In this document: one piece after another, positions 26,485-36,900 of the stretch
Numbering within the stretch: the stretch's first letter is position 1
Layout of the letters: each line of letters opens with the position of its first letter
DNA from: Weissella minor
GTDB taxonomy: Bacteria; Bacillota; Bacilli; Lactobacillales; Lactobacillaceae
Reading direction: 5' to 3'
NCBI RefSeq assembly: GCF_001437425.1
Contig: NZ_JQCD01000024.1
Location: 154,394-218,393, forward strand
Length of the DNA: 64,000 bases
Translations under genes and position numbers: made by a program
Notes under the pieces: model-generated
Told to the model about the DNA's origin: nothing
The model's database searches: none
The model's input: only the letters and a program-made list of their open reading frames with translations

Positions 26485-27271
26485 GTTGATTGCGCAAATT
26501 GAAAATTATGCCCCTAAATCATTAGCTTGGGAGGGTGATCGCATTGGGATTCAATTAGGTGACCCGAATCAAGAAATTCATCGTGTGATGACGACTTTAG
26601 ATGTGCGACCAGAGGTTGTTGATGAAGCGATTGCACGTGATGCTGACTTTATTTTTGCGCACCATCCAATGATGTTCCATGCGGCAAAAGATTTAGATTT
26701 AAGTAATCCGCAAAATGCAATGTACGCCAAATTATTGGCACATAACATTGTTGTTTATGCGGCTCACACCAATCTAGATGCAGCTTATCCTGGCTTAAAT
26801 GACTGGCTGGCCGAAGATTTGGAAATTGTGGAAGATGTTGAACCCTTATTACCTAATCCAGATGGACAGACGGGAATTGGCCGTATTGGTAATTTAGCTG
26901 AACCAACAACTGTGGCTGAATATGCAGAATTTGTACGTGAAACCTTTAACGTTGCGCATGTGCGGGTTATCGCCAATGATTTGCAACGTCAAATTCAACG
27001 GATTGCCGTGCTTGGTGGTGATGGTGATAGTGACTATGAAGCGGCGCAAGCGAAGGGGGCTGATGCCTTTGTGACAGCCGATGTTTATTATCATACGGGT
27101 CATGATATTTTGGCGCATGATATGGTTGTGATTGATCCGAATCATCATATGGAAGCCAATGCAAAACCTAAAATGGCACAGTTGGTAAAAACTTGGCAAA
27201 AAACATACCAATGGGATTTGGACGACGTATACGTATCAGAAGTGAATACGGATCCCTATACTTACATTTAA
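26471..27271 (+). CDS. Nif3-like dinuclear metal-centre protein
   Basis: The 266-residue protein of the NIF3/YqfO (DUF34) family forms toroidal hexamers with two bound metals per subunit. Metal-ligand motifs are AHHPMMF (about 63-69), HTNLDAAYPG (about 98-107) and the C-terminal HHMEANAKP (about 226). It lacks the PII-like insert found in longer Bacillus YqfO. The exact reaction is unknown; proposals include GTP cyclohydrolase-like activity and metal homeostasis. It is translationally coupled to trmK. Confidence 0.9.
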   Translation: MLASELIAQIENYAPKSLAWEGDRIGIQLGDPNQEIHRVMTTLDVRPEVVDEAIARDADFIFAHHPMMFHAAKDLDLSNPQNAMYAKLLAHNIVVYAAHTNLDAAYPGLNDWLAEDLEIVEDVEPLLPNPDGQTGIGRIGNLAEPTTVAEYAEFVRETFNVAHVRVIANDLQRQIQRIAVLGGDGDSDYEAAQAKGADAFVTADVYYHTGHDILAHDMVVIDPNHHMEANAKPKMAQLVKTWQKTYQWDLDDVYVSEVNTDPYTYI

Positions 27272-27280
27272 GGGCAAAAT

Positions 27281-27311
27281 AAAAAGACATCTCACGCGAG
27301 ATGTCTTTTTT
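27281..27311. terminator. Bidirectional terminator between the Nif3-family gene and the HxlR gene
   Basis: AAAAAGACATCTC and GAGATGTCTTTTT flank ACGC with T and A runs on both sides. The convergent HxlR stop lies in the right arm. Confidence 0.9.
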
Positions 27312-27666
27312 AGTCCATATTAAGGGTAACGGCTTCACCTTGTGCTTGCAAAGTCTGAATGTGTTGCTCACCCCAGTTGCACAAACTGTCGAGCACAGGA
27401 CTGAGTGACTGACCATAATCACTTAGCGCATATTCAACTTTTGGGGGAACTTGATTGTAGACATGACGGTCAACAATGTTTAATGCTTCTAAATCACGAA
27501 GCTGCTGGGTTAGCATTTTTTGGCTAATGCCAGGAATCTGGCGTTTTAATTCACTTGTCCGTAGGGAACCGTGACGTAAATTACATAAAATAATCGGCTT
27601 CCATTTACCACCAAGGACTTCCATAGTTGCTTCCACACCAATGCGATAAACTTTTTCTTCAGGCAT
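27310..27666 (-). CDS. HxlR-family transcriptional regulator
   Basis: A 118-residue winged-helix protein. VLGGKWKPIILCNLRHGSLRTSELKRQIPGISQKMLTQQLRDLE (interrupted here only by my reading, about residues 17-60) is the HxlR DNA-binding domain, with the wing at VPPKVEYALSDYG. Family members sense aldehydes or oxidants and often regulate the divergent gene. Here that is an aldo-keto reductase 115 bp away. No N-terminal sensor Cys is seen, but Cys residues occur at about 28 and 93. The start codon is complementary to 27664-27666. Confidence 0.9.
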   Translation of the reverse strand: MPEEKVYRIGVEATMEVLGGKWKPIILCNLRHGSLRTSELKRQIPGISQKMLTQQLRDLEALNIVDRHVYNQVPPKVEYALSDYGQSLSPVLDSLCNWGEQHIQTLQAQGEAVTLNMD

Positions 27667-27688
27667 AAACCCTGTCCTTTCCCAATAG

Positions 27689-27725
27689 GTACTAAAAGGT
27701 GCGTATGATACTTTTTAGTGCGTAC
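27689..27725. promoter_or_regulatory. Probable HxlR operator between divergent genes
   Basis: The stretch contains two copies of a GTGCGTA word (near 27700 and 27719) and interrupted inverted repeats (GTACTAAAAG...CTTTTTAG...GTAC). Such repeats in the intergenic space of an HxlR gene and its target are typical binding sites. Confidence 0.5.
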
Positions 27726-27781
27726 TGGTCATAATGTTGCTGTTATTATATCCTATTATCAACGGTTAGAAAAGGAGCAAA

Positions 27782-28624
27782 ATGATGATTAAAAACTTAC
27801 AAGATACAGTAACTTTAAACAACGATATACAGATTCCAGGACTTGGCTTAGGCGTATTCAAGATTCCAAATGATGAAACGGCTGAAATTGTGGCATCAAG
27901 TATTGAAAATGGGTATCGCCTTATCGATACGGCCCAAATTTATGGTAATGAAGTCGGGGTTGGACAAGGAATTCAAGCTGGTTTAGCTAAAACTGGTTTA
28001 AAGCGTGAAGATTTGTTCATTACGTCAAAGGTTTGGAACTTTGGCATGGATCAAGCAACTGCCGCTGAGTCAATCCAAACGAGTTTAGACAAATTGCAAT
28101 TGGACTATGTTGATTTGTTCTTAGTGCATTGGCCAGGTCATAACGAGTATAAGGCAGCTTGGCAAGCATTAGAAGAAGCCTATGCTGCTGGTAAGGTAAA
28201 GGCAATCGGAGTCAGCAATTTTGAGCAACATCATCTTGAAGACCTCTTGTCTTTTGCCAAAGTAACACCAGTTTTGAATCAAATTGAATCACATCCAAAA
28301 TTAGCACAGGATGACTTGCGTGCCTTTAATGCAGCGCATGACATTAAGTCACAAGCATGGTCACCTTTGATGCAAGGACAAATCTTAGATAATGAGGTCT
28401 TGCAAACCCTTGCTGATAAATATCATAAGACGGTTGCGCAAATTGTTTTGCGCTGGGATATTCAACGTGACGTTTTGTTAGTGGTTAAGTCAGTTAAACC
28501 AGAACGCATGTTAAGCAATGCCGATGTTTTTGATTTTGAATTAACGGATGAAGATATGGCGATGATTGATAATCTTAATGAGGACCTCCGTGTTGGTCCA
28601 AATCCAGATGAATTTGCCGGATAA
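27782..28624 (+). CDS. Aldo/keto reductase
   Basis: The 280-residue TIM-barrel oxidoreductase uses NADPH to reduce aldehydes. The catalytic tetrad is visible: Asp in RLIDTAQIYGNE (about 49), Tyr in the same block (about 54), Lys in ITSKVW (about 82) and His in LVHWPG (about 115). GVSNFE (about 141) and the C-terminal KSVKPERM cofactor segment fit the family. ATG 27782 or 27785 follows AAAAGGAG. It is divergent from the HxlR regulator and followed by a glyoxalase-fold gene, which suggests an inducible reactive-carbonyl detoxification pair. Confidence 0.93.
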   Translation: MMIKNLQDTVTLNNDIQIPGLGLGVFKIPNDETAEIVASSIENGYRLIDTAQIYGNEVGVGQGIQAGLAKTGLKREDLFITSKVWNFGMDQATAAESIQTSLDKLQLDYVDLFLVHWPGHNEYKAAWQALEEAYAAGKVKAIGVSNFEQHHLEDLLSFAKVTPVLNQIESHPKLAQDDLRAFNAAHDIKSQAWSPLMQGQILDNEVLQTLADKYHKTVAQIVLRWDIQRDVLLVVKSVKPERMLSNADVFDFELTDEDMAMIDNLNEDLRVGPNPDEFAG

Positions 28625-28644
28625 TCAGTCACAGAGGGGGATGA

Positions 28645-29118
28645 ATGATGAATGGATTTTCACTAGTAAATCATGTTGGGATTACGGTGAGCGATTTAGA
28701 TAAGTCGATTGCTTTTTATGAAGCATTGGCGGGTAAGAAAATTGCTAATCGTGATGCAATTGGTGGTCAGCGAATGGCCCAAGTGCAAGGTTTAGATGAC
28801 ACTAAAATCAATTATGCAAATTTGCATTTAGGTAATGTCAACATTGATATTTTAGAGTACGAAGCACCTCAATCAACTCAAGCGCAGTATTCAAATGAAC
28901 AAATCAGTGCGATGCATTTATGTTTTGAAGTTGAAGACTTAGATGCAGCCATTGCCCGTCTAAATGAATTGGGTATTGAACCAGAAGGTGAACCGATTTA
29001 TTTTGAAGAACAAGATGGTTTGAAGGCCGGTTTTGGAACTGGCGTTGTTTATTTCAAAGATCCTGATGGGACAAATCTAGAATTGATTGCACCAAAAGGA
29101 CCGTTTGCACGGGTCTAA
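28645..29118 (+). CDS. VOC (glyoxalase/dioxygenase-fold) protein
   Basis: The 157-residue vicinal-oxygen-chelate protein has two βαβββ halves. NHVGITVSDLDKSIAFYEAL (about 8-28) opens the first half and MHLCFEVEDLDAAIARL (about 91) the second, ending YFKDPDGTNLELI (about 136-148). The metal ligands would be His9, a position around 58-72, His92 and Glu146. It lies 20 bp after the aldo-keto reductase and before a terminator, so it is co-transcribed. Methylglyoxal-type chemistry is plausible but not proven. Confidence 0.87.
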   Translation: MMNGFSLVNHVGITVSDLDKSIAFYEALAGKKIANRDAIGGQRMAQVQGLDDTKINYANLHLGNVNIDILEYEAPQSTQAQYSNEQISAMHLCFEVEDLDAAIARLNELGIEPEGEPIYFEEQDGLKAGFGTGVVYFKDPDGTNLELIAPKGPFARV

Positions 29119-29122
29119 TGAC

Positions 29123-29157
29123 AAAAGGACTAAAACGATTGTGTTTTAGTCCTTTTT
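29123..29157 (+). terminator. Intrinsic terminator of the reductase/VOC operon
   Basis: AAAGGACTAAAAC and GTTTTAGTCCTTT flank a 6-base loop, with trailing T. Confidence 0.95.
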
Positions 29158-29242
29158 TATGTAGCTTAAACGTACAAAAAAGCCTTTTTCTAGTTTTTAT
29201 GAAAAAATTATGTGAAATTTTGCATATTTAAAAGGAATAGGA

Positions 29243-29271
29243 TTGAAATGCAGCCCATGAAAGCTTAAACT
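29243..29271 (+). promoter_or_regulatory. Promoter of pepT
   Basis: TTGAAA (29243-29248) and TAAACT (29266-29271) are 17 bp apart. This predicts a leader of about 75 bases before pepT. Confidence 0.6.
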
Positions 29272-29301
29272 TGATGTATTGTTTAAGTTGCTAGAAGTTG
29301 A

Positions 29302-29321
29302 GGTGCGCACATAGGCGCACC
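29302..29321 (+). promoter_or_regulatory. GC-rich hairpin in the pepT 5' leader
   Basis: GGTGCGC (29302-29308) and GCGCACC (29315-29321) pair perfectly around ACATAG. AAGTT/AACTT further out may extend the stem. No T run follows, so it is not a terminator. It ends about 20 bases before the AGAGG binding site of pepT. Confidence 0.6.
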
Positions 29322-29353
29322 GACATAACTTAATGTAGAAAAGAGGTAGATTC

Positions 29354-30610
29354 ATGAGTGAATTAACAGAGATTGCTGAAACATATCCGAATTTAGTTGA
29401 TCGTTTTGTCCGTTACGTTAAGGTAAACACACGTTCAAACGAAGAATCTGAAACGGTGCCTTCAGATCCTAAGGAAGTTGCCTTTTTAGCTGATTTAGCT
29501 GATGAATTGAAAGAAATTGGTTTGCAAAATGTTCGTACAATGTCTGACGGATATGTGTTTGCGGACTTGCCAGCTAATGTTGATGGGGATGTCCCTTCAA
29601 TCGGGTTTATTTCACACGTGGACACAGCAGACTTCAATTCTGAAAATGTGAACCCACAATTTGTCGAAAATTATGATGGACAATCAGAAATTAAGTTGAA
29701 CGATGAATTTACATTAGCACCGGATGCCTTCCCATCATTGAAGAAGTATGAAGGACATACTTTGATTACCACTGATGGAACGACATTGCTTGGTTCTGAT
29801 GATAAGTCAGGAGTTGCTGAATTAGTAACAGCTGCTGAATATTTGGTCCAACACCCTGAAATCGAACACGGTGATTTACATTTTGCCTTTGGTCCTGATG
29901 AAGAAATTGGGATTGGTGCCGATAACTTCCACGTTGAAGAATTTGGTGCTGAATTCGCTTATACCATGGATGGTGGTCCTCTAGGTGAACTACAATGGGA
30001 AACATTCTCAGCTGCTTCAGCTGATTTGAAGATTCAAGGTTTGAATGTGCACCCTGGTGATGCTAAGGATAAGATGATTAATGCATTGCAAGTTGCCATG
30101 GATATTCATGCCGAACTACCAGAACATGATCGTCCAGAACATACTGAAGGTCGCGAAGGTTTCTTCCATCTTTTGAAGTTGAACGGAACACCTGACGAGG
30201 CAAGTATGTCATATATTATCCGTGATCACGATCGTGCAAAGTTTGAAGAAAAGAAGGCTTTGATTCAAAGTATCGTGGATGCCAAGAATGCAGAATTTGG
30301 TCAAGATCGTGTCTTGTTGAAGTTGCATGACCAATATTACAACATGGGTGAAGTGTTGAAGGATAACATGAAGCCAGTTGACCTAGCAGAACAAGCCATG
30401 ACTGAATTAAATATTGAACCATTAATTGAACCAATTCGTGGCGGAACTGATGGCTCAAAGATTACATTCTTAGGTCTACCAACACCAAATATTTATGCCG
30501 GAGCAGAAAATATGCACGGTCGTTTTGAATATGTTTCAACCCGTGTTATGAAGCAAGCGGTTGATACAATGTTGAAGATTAACGAATTGAATGTCAAAGA
30601 TGCCCTATAA
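29354..30610 (+). CDS. pepT: Peptidase T (tripeptidase)
   Basis: A 418-residue M20 metallopeptidase that releases the N-terminal residue of tripeptides, with two zinc ions. Motifs are the His/Asp block [10 protein letters not shown] (about 87-96), the SDDKSG block (about 152), [12 protein letters not shown] (about 190) with the catalytic Glu, and a late His in MHGRFEYVS (about 395). Length is normal. ATG 29354 follows AAGAGGT. Peptidases like this complete casein or peptide breakdown in lactic acid bacteria. Codon use is moderately biased. Confidence 0.96.
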   Translation: MSELTEIAETYPNLVDRFVRYVKVNTRSNEESETVPSDPKEVAFLADLADELKEIGLQNVRTMSDGYVFADLPANVDGDVPSIGFISHVDTADFNSENVNPQFVENYDGQSEIKLNDEFTLAPDAFPSLKKYEGHTLITTDGTTLLGSDDKSGVAELVTAAEYLVQHPEIEHGDLHFAFGPDEEIGIGADNFHVEEFGAEFAYTMDGGPLGELQWETFSAASADLKIQGLNVHPGDAKDKMINALQVAMDIHAELPEHDRPEHTEGREGFFHLLKLNGTPDEASMSYIIRDHDRAKFEEKKALIQSIVDAKNAEFGQDRVLLKLHDQYYNMGEVLKDNMKPVDLAEQAMTELNIEPLIEPIRGGTDGSKITFLGLPTPNIYAGAENMHGRFEYVSTRVMKQAVDTMLKINELNVKDAL

Positions 30611-30617
30611 GCTTGAG

Positions 30618-30650
30618 AAAACATATTGAAAATTTTCAATATGTTTTTTT
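30618..30650 (+). terminator. Intrinsic terminator of pepT
   Basis: AAACATATTGAAAA and TTTTCAATATGTTT form a perfect palindrome ending in T7. Confidence 0.93.
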
Positions 30651-30671
30651 GTATCGTTGAAAGGAGTTTAG

Positions 30672-32084
30672 ATGTTAAAGCAAGCACAGTATCAAGCAAG
30701 TCGTAAAAGCTGTACAACTGTCCTCGTTGGAAAAGCCGTCACTGCTGATGGTTCAACGATGATTGCGCGGAATGAAGATGGTGGGGAAACACCTTTACCC
30801 CAAAGGTTTGTGTGGATTGAAGCCAATCAACCGAATACCTATCAATCTGAATTAACTGATTTTGCGATGACTTTACCGGAAAAATCATTTAGCTATACGT
30901 CAACGCCGGATGCTATTACAGGTAGTGGGATTTGGGCAGCTGGTGGTATTAATAGTCAAAATGTTGCCATGACAGCATCTGAGACCATTACGACAAATGA
31001 ACGAGTGCTCGCATTTGATCCGTTAAATGATGCTGGTATTGGTGAAGCTGATTTTACGACTTTAGTGCTACCGTATATTGATTCAGCGCGTGCGGGCGTT
31101 GAACGACTGGGCGCATTGTTGGAAGCATATGGGACTTATGAGTCAAATGGAATTGCATTTGCTGATCGTGAAGAAATTTGGTATCTCGAAACGATTGGTG
31201 GTCATAGTTGGGTTGCTGTAAAAATTCCAGATAATGCAGCTGTATTGGCCTCAAATCGCTTTAATATTGATGTCGTGAATCTAAATGGGCCAGATGTGTT
31301 ATATGCGGATGCCGTAAAAAGTTTTATTGAACAGCAAAGCCAAACCGATGTGATTGATTACGAACATATTAATCTACGTCATTATTTTGGTAGCTACTTG
31401 GACAAAGATAAAGTCTACAATAATCCACGGGTCTGGTTGGGGCATAAACTCATGGGGCTTGATGTTTCCAATGTTGACCCGACAGAGCAAGATTTGCCAT
31501 TTTTGGTTTATCCAGATCAAAAGTTGAATGTGCATGATGTGGAATCAATTTTGAGTGCTTATTATGCTGATACAGACTTTGATGTTTATCACAACGAAAC
31601 CGAAACAGGCACACCAGTCTATCGTCCGATTGGGATGAATCGGAATGAAGAATCGCACATTTTACAGTTACGTGCAGATGTTCCTGATAGTGTCGCAGGG
31701 ATTCATTGGTTGGGATTTGGCCCCAATGTCTTTAACGCGTTTGTGCCTTATTTTGCAAATGTGAATGACACACCAGCAGTAATACGGGATACACCGGGAC
31801 AAGCGGATGTTCAGTATACTTACTGGTTGATGCGAAACATCGCGATGATTGCGGATGCCGATTTTGATTTTTATCAACCAATGGTGCAAGCATTTCAAGA
31901 GCGCATGCAGCATGCGGGTGATTTGTTTTTAGCAGAAAATCAACTTGCGATTAGCGTTGCGGAATTGACAACACAAAATCAACAGATGGCAGACAAGTAT
32001 TTGCAAGCGGCAAATGCATTATTGAATGAGCTATTGAATAAGGGGACAGGTCGCATGCATCTTCGTTTCCCAATGGCCGATTAA
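30672..32084 (+). CDS. pepD: C69-family dipeptidase
   Basis: A 470-residue Ntn-hydrolase of the PepD/PepDA type that cleaves dipeptides. The nucleophile is predicted to be Cys14 (SRKSCTTVLVG). In family members it becomes N-terminal by autoprocessing or follows a short leader. SGIWAAGGINSQNVAMTASET (about 96-116), broken into shorter recognisable blocks, and EIWYLETIGGHSW (about 174) are diagnostic. ATG 30672 follows AAAGGAG. It lies directly after pepT but behind a terminator. The gene symbol is given by family only. Confidence 0.9.
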   Translation: MLKQAQYQASRKSCTTVLVGKAVTADGSTMIARNEDGGETPLPQRFVWIEANQPNTYQSELTDFAMTLPEKSFSYTSTPDAITGSGIWAAGGINSQNVAMTASETITTNERVLAFDPLNDAGIGEADFTTLVLPYIDSARAGVERLGALLEAYGTYESNGIAFADREEIWYLETIGGHSWVAVKIPDNAAVLASNRFNIDVVNLNGPDVLYADAVKSFIEQQSQTDVIDYEHINLRHYFGSYLDKDKVYNNPRVWLGHKLMGLDVSNVDPTEQDLPFLVYPDQKLNVHDVESILSAYYADTDFDVYHNETETGTPVYRPIGMNRNEESHILQLRADVPDSVAGIHWLGFGPNVFNAFVPYFANVNDTPAVIRDTPGQADVQYTYWLMRNIAMIADADFDFYQPMVQAFQERMQHAGDLFLAENQLAISVAELTTQNQQMADKYLQAANALLNELLNKGTGRMHLRFPMAD

Positions 32085-32160
32085 GGGAATTGAAATTTTG
32101 CGGATTGTGAAAAAGGGCCTATAAATTTTTGGGTTTTTAACGAATTTGTGAATTTTTGAT

Positions 32161-32189
32161 TTGTAACTGGTCGCATATCACTATATAAT
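32161..32189 (+). promoter_or_regulatory. Promoter of ackA
   Basis: TTGTAA (32161-32166) and TATAAT (32184-32189) are 17 bp apart. The transcript would carry a leader of about 100 bases. Confidence 0.75.
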
Positions 32190-32298
32190 TAAGGTAAGGC
32201 ATTTAAGATAGAAGCGAAAAGGTTGCGGTTAAACGAACTTTTTTGAGACTATTAAAAGTGTAAATTTAATTTATTCGGAAATAAGAAGGAGTTTAAGC

Positions 32299-33495
32299 AT
32301 GTCTAAAACATTAGCGGTTAATGCTGGTTCATCATCATTGAAGTTCCAATTATTGGAAATGCCAGCTGAAAAAGTCATTGCCAAGGGACAAGTTGAACGA
32401 ATTGGTTTGGATGAAGGAATTTTCACATTGAAGTTCAATGGAGAAAAGACTGAATTCACTAAGGAATTCCCTGATCACCGTGCAGCTATTGAAGAAATGT
32501 TGCGTCAATTCAGTGAAAAGGAAGTCGTAACAGACTTATCAGAAATTACAGGTGTTGGACACCGTGTTGTTGCTGGTGGAGAATGGTTTAACAAATCAGT
32601 TGTCGTTGATGATGAAGTCTTGGAAAAGATTCACCGTCTAGCTGCTTATGCACCACTACACAATCCAGCCAATGCAGCTGGAATTGAAACATTCCGTGAA
32701 TTGTTGCCAGACGCACTTTCTGTTGCCGTCTTTGACACAGCTTTCCACCAAACAATGCCACGTGAAAACTACTTGTATTCACTTCCATATGAATACTACA
32801 CAAAGTATGGTGCACGTAAGTATGGTGCCCACGGAACTTCACACCGTTACGTTGCTGAACGTACAGCTGAAATTTTGGACAAGCCACTTGAAGACTTGAA
32901 GTTGATCACATTGCATTTAGGTGCTGGTGCTTCAATTACAGCCATCAAGGATGGAAAGTCATTTGACACTTCAATGGGATTCACACCATTGGCCGGTGTT
33001 ACAATGGCAACGCGTTCAGGTGATGTTGATCCTTCATTGATCTACTACATCCAAGAACGTGAAGGTTTGTCAAATGAAGAAATGTTGTACATTTTGAACA
33101 ACAAGTCAGGTTTGCTTGGAATTTCAACATTGTCATCAGACATGCGTGACTTGGAAGATGTTCAAGAAACCAATGAACATGCTAAGTTAGCACTTGATAT
33201 TTTCATCGACCGTGTTGCTCGCTATATCGGACAATACATCGTTGAATTGGGTGGTGTTGATGCCATTACCTTTACTGCTGGTATCGGTGAAAATGCTTAT
33301 GAAGATCGTCAATTAATCATTGATCGTTTGAACTTCATGGGTATTAAGCTAGATGAAGAAGCTAACAAGGTTCGTGGTCAAGAACGTATTATTTCAGCTG
33401 CTGATTCAACAGCTGCTGTTTTGGCAGTGCCAACTAACGAAGAGCTTGAAATTGCACGTGACGTTGAAATGTTAAAGAAGAACAACGGCCGTTAA
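32299..33495 (+). CDS. ackA: Acetate kinase
   Basis: A 398-residue ASKHA-fold kinase that converts acetyl phosphate and ADP to acetate and ATP, the substrate-level phosphorylation step of the phosphoketolase and citrate routes. VNAGSSSLKFQL (about 7-18), HRVVAGGEWF (about 90), FDTAFHQTMP (about 147) and the HGTSHRYV block (about 178) are the acetate kinase signatures, with FTAGIGENA (about 325) at the end. ATG 32299 follows AAGGAG. Strong codon bias and a good promoter indicate high expression. Confidence 0.97.
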   Translation: MSKTLAVNAGSSSLKFQLLEMPAEKVIAKGQVERIGLDEGIFTLKFNGEKTEFTKEFPDHRAAIEEMLRQFSEKEVVTDLSEITGVGHRVVAGGEWFNKSVVVDDEVLEKIHRLAAYAPLHNPANAAGIETFRELLPDALSVAVFDTAFHQTMPRENYLYSLPYEYYTKYGARKYGAHGTSHRYVAERTAEILDKPLEDLKLITLHLGAGASITAIKDGKSFDTSMGFTPLAGVTMATRSGDVDPSLIYYIQEREGLSNEEMLYILNNKSGLLGISTLSSDMRDLEDVQETNEHAKLALDIFIDRVARYIGQYIVELGGVDAITFTAGIGENAYEDRQLIIDRLNFMGIKLDEEANKVRGQERIISAADSTAAVLAVPTNEELEIARDVEMLKKNNGR

Positions 33496-33578
33496 TTTAG
33501 TCATTAGTTGACGATATCGTTTTTAAGTTCGTTTATGGTAACCACGTTATAATGGAACTATCATAAAGGAGGATCTCG

Positions 33579-33797
33579 ATGAGTCTATTACTAATTATCA
33601 TGTTAATGATGCTGTTTGGCGTCTTATACGCTCGACGTAAGGCACGCCGGATGTTTGCTAATTTCAATGCGCAAATTAACGAGCAAATGGATCCTTATCG
33701 TGAGACCTTTGCGAAAGCAAATCATCAACAAAAAGCTGATGGTAAGCAAGTATTCGAAGGCCAATTCGAGGAAGTACGTACAACCAAAGTTAAATAA
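33579..33797 (+). CDS. Small single-pass membrane protein (72 aa)
   Basis: The N-terminal hydrophobic segment (SLLLIIMLMMLFGVLYA, about 2-18) is followed at once by a basic stretch (RRKARR) and a polar helical tail. This suggests an N-out, C-in anchored protein or a signal-anchor. No family is recognised. ATG 33579 follows AAGGAGG, a strong site, and a TATAAT lies near 33549. It is flanked by ackA and a strong terminator. Confidence 0.7.
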   Translation: MSLLLIIMLMMLFGVLYARRKARRMFANFNAQINEQMDPYRETFAKANHQQKADGKQVFEGQFEEVRTTKVK

Positions 33798-33808
33798 TGT
33801 TAAATAAC

Positions 33809-33846
33809 TAATCCGGGTGATCTTAATCACCCGGGTTATTTTTTTA
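33809..33846 (+). terminator. Intrinsic terminator
   Basis: AATCCGGGTGAT pairs with ATCACCCGGGTT around CTTA, followed by T7. Confidence 0.94.
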
Positions 33847-33987
33847 TACTGTTAAAACGTTTTTCCGAATAATCGATAAATTATTTTGTGAAATATATAG
33901 CATTTCGAGCTTAAATAAGCTATATTAGACTTTAGTTTTATAATTTTAAACGTGTTTTTAATATTTAAAAAATAAAAGGGGTGTCGT

Positions 33988-36900
33988 ATGCGGAAATTGT
34001 TGATAGCTAATCGAGGCGAAATCGCCGTCCGAATTATTCGAGCAGCTAAAGAATTGGGGATTCAAACTGTTGCTATTTATGCGGATGCCGATAAGTATGC
34101 GGCACATCGTTTTGCGGCAGATGAGGCATACCAAATTGGAACGGCAGACATGACAATTGAGGCCTATTTAGATATTCCGGGCATTATTGCTTTGGCGCAA
34201 GCCCATGGTGTTGATGCCATTCATCCTGGATATGGTTTCTTGTCAGAAAATGAAGCATTTGCGCAAGCCATTGCGGACGCGGGCATGAAATTTGTGGGGC
34301 CAAAACCTGAACATTTGGAAATGTTTGGTGACAAAATTACGGCAAAGGGTGTTGCAACAGCTGCTGACGTTGCAAGTGTGCCTGGAACAGATCATCCAGT
34401 TGAGACGATGGAAGAAGCTTTGCAACTAGGTGAATCCTTCGGTTATCCAATTTTTGTTAAATCCGCCGCTGGTGGTGGTGGTCGTGGGATGCGTGTTGTA
34501 GAACATGCTGAAGAATTGAAGGAAGCGTTCCAACGTGCGGCATCTGAAGCCCAAGCTTCATTTGGTAAAAGCGATATTTACTTGGAAAAATACTTACAGG
34601 ATCCAAAGCATATTGAAATTCAAATTTTAGCGGATGAATTTGGGCATACGATGCATCTATTTGAGCGTGATTCATCAGTCCAACGGCGCCATCAAAAAAT
34701 TATTGAGTTTGCACCAGCAGTGTCAGTTGATAATGCCTTACGTGAACGGATTCAAGATGCCGCAGTGCGCTTAATGGCTAGTGTCGGTTATCAAAGTGCG
34801 GCTACCGTTGAATTTTTGGTTGACGGGGATGACTTCTACTTTATTGAAGTGAATCCACGTGTACAAGTTGAGCATACGGTTACTGAAGTTGTGACCGATA
34901 TTGATATTGTACGCAGCCAATTGTTGATTGCTATGGGGCATCAGTTGCATGAAGCACCATTATCATTGCCGGAGCAGGCTGACTTAAAAGCGCATGGCGT
35001 TGCCATTCAATCGCGTATTACAACCGAAGACCCAGCTAACGATTTCATGCCTGATACAGGAACAATTCGTTGGTACAACCAACCTGCTGGACCTGGGATT
35101 CGTGTCGATGCCGGGAGCGTTTATGCTGGAGCGACAGTGACGCCATATTTTGACTCACTTCTGTTCAAGGTGATTTCACATGGAAGTGACTTTGACGAGG
35201 CTGTGACTCGGATGCAGCGCGCCCTTGCTGAAACGGAAATTGCGGGTGTGAAGACGAATACTGGCTTTTTGTCAGAAGTCTTTCAAGACGCGACGTTCAC
35301 ATCAGCCCAAGCATCAACAACTTTTGTCGATAAGAATATGGCCCGCTTTAAGCACGTCACACCAGCTGATCCAAAGCAGCAATTGACGGACTATATTTCG
35401 GAAATTAGTATTAATGGTTTCCCGGGTGTCGGCACGGAACAGGCTAAGCCAAGTTTGAATGCATTTCAAACGCGCTCACGAGCGCTACCTGCAGATTTAG
35501 AGACCGCAAAAGATGTGTTAGATGCGCAAGGACCAGAAGCTGCTGCTGAATGGGTTAAAGCGCAAAAACAAGTCTTGTTGACGGATACGACAATGCGTGA
35601 TGCGCATCAGTCACGATTTGCAACCCGCATGCGGACAAAAGATATGGAGACGATTGCCGAAACGACACAAGCGACATTGCCTAATTTGTTTTCAAATGAA
35701 ATGTGGGGTGGCGCAACTTTTGATACGGCTTATCGTTTCTTAAGTGAAGATCCTTGGGAGCGTTTGCGTACGTTACGTGCTAAGATGCCACGAACATTAA
35801 CGCAAATGTTATTCCGTGGATCAAATGCAGTTGGTTACCAAAATTATCCTGACAATGTCATTCAAGAATTTATTCATTTGGCAGCGCAAAATGGGATGGA
35901 TGTTTTCCGAATCTTTGATAGTTTGAACTGGCTCCCACAGATGGAAACGTCAATTCAAGCTGTTCGTGATGAAAATAAGCTTGCTGAAGTCACGATGGCC
36001 TATACCGGTGATATTTTAGACGCAAGCCGCACCAAGTATACTTTGCAATATTATGTTGATTTTGCTAAAGAAATTGAGGCCGCTGGGGCACATATGTTGG
36101 CAATTAAGGATATGTCCGGTTTGCTTAAACCAGAAGCAGCATACCAATTGATTACGACATTAAAAGAAGCGATTAATTTGCCAATCCATCTGCATACGCA
36201 TGATACGACTGGAATTGGTGTATCAACCTATGCCCGAGCTGTCGATGCTGGCGTTGATGTGATTGATGTCGCCAACGCCGCGATGGCAGGAACCACATCA
36301 CAACCAGCCATGGCATCAACGTATTACGCGTTAAGTGGCAATGCCCGTCAGCCTGAATTAGACATGCCAGCGGTTGAGAAACTTAATCAATACTGGCAAG
36401 GGATTGTGCCTTATTATCAAGCATTTGATAATGGCATGCGGAGCCCACAAACGGATATTTTTGAAGTGGAAATGCCAGGTGGGCAATACTCTAATTTGCA
36501 GCAACAAGCACAAGCATTGCAATTAGGGGACCGTTGGGATGCAATTAAGCATATGTATACACAAGTTAATCATATGTTTGGTGACATTATTAAGGTGACG
36601 CCGTCTTCTAAGGTTGTCGGTGATATGGCTCTCTTTATGGTTCAAAATGAACTGACACCAGACGATATTTATGAACGTGGACACCAGCTTGATTTCCCAC
36701 AGTCAGTCGTTGATTTCTTTATGGGTGATATTGGTCAACCGGTTGGTGGTTTCCCAAAGGAATTGCAGGAAATTATTGTTAAAGGTCAAACGCCATTAAC
36801 TGAGCGTCCTGGTTTGTTTGCTGAGCCACTCGTCTTAGAGGATGTCAGTGAAGCTTTGGCGCTTGAATTAGGGCGAACACCAACGCCAGAAGAAGTGATT

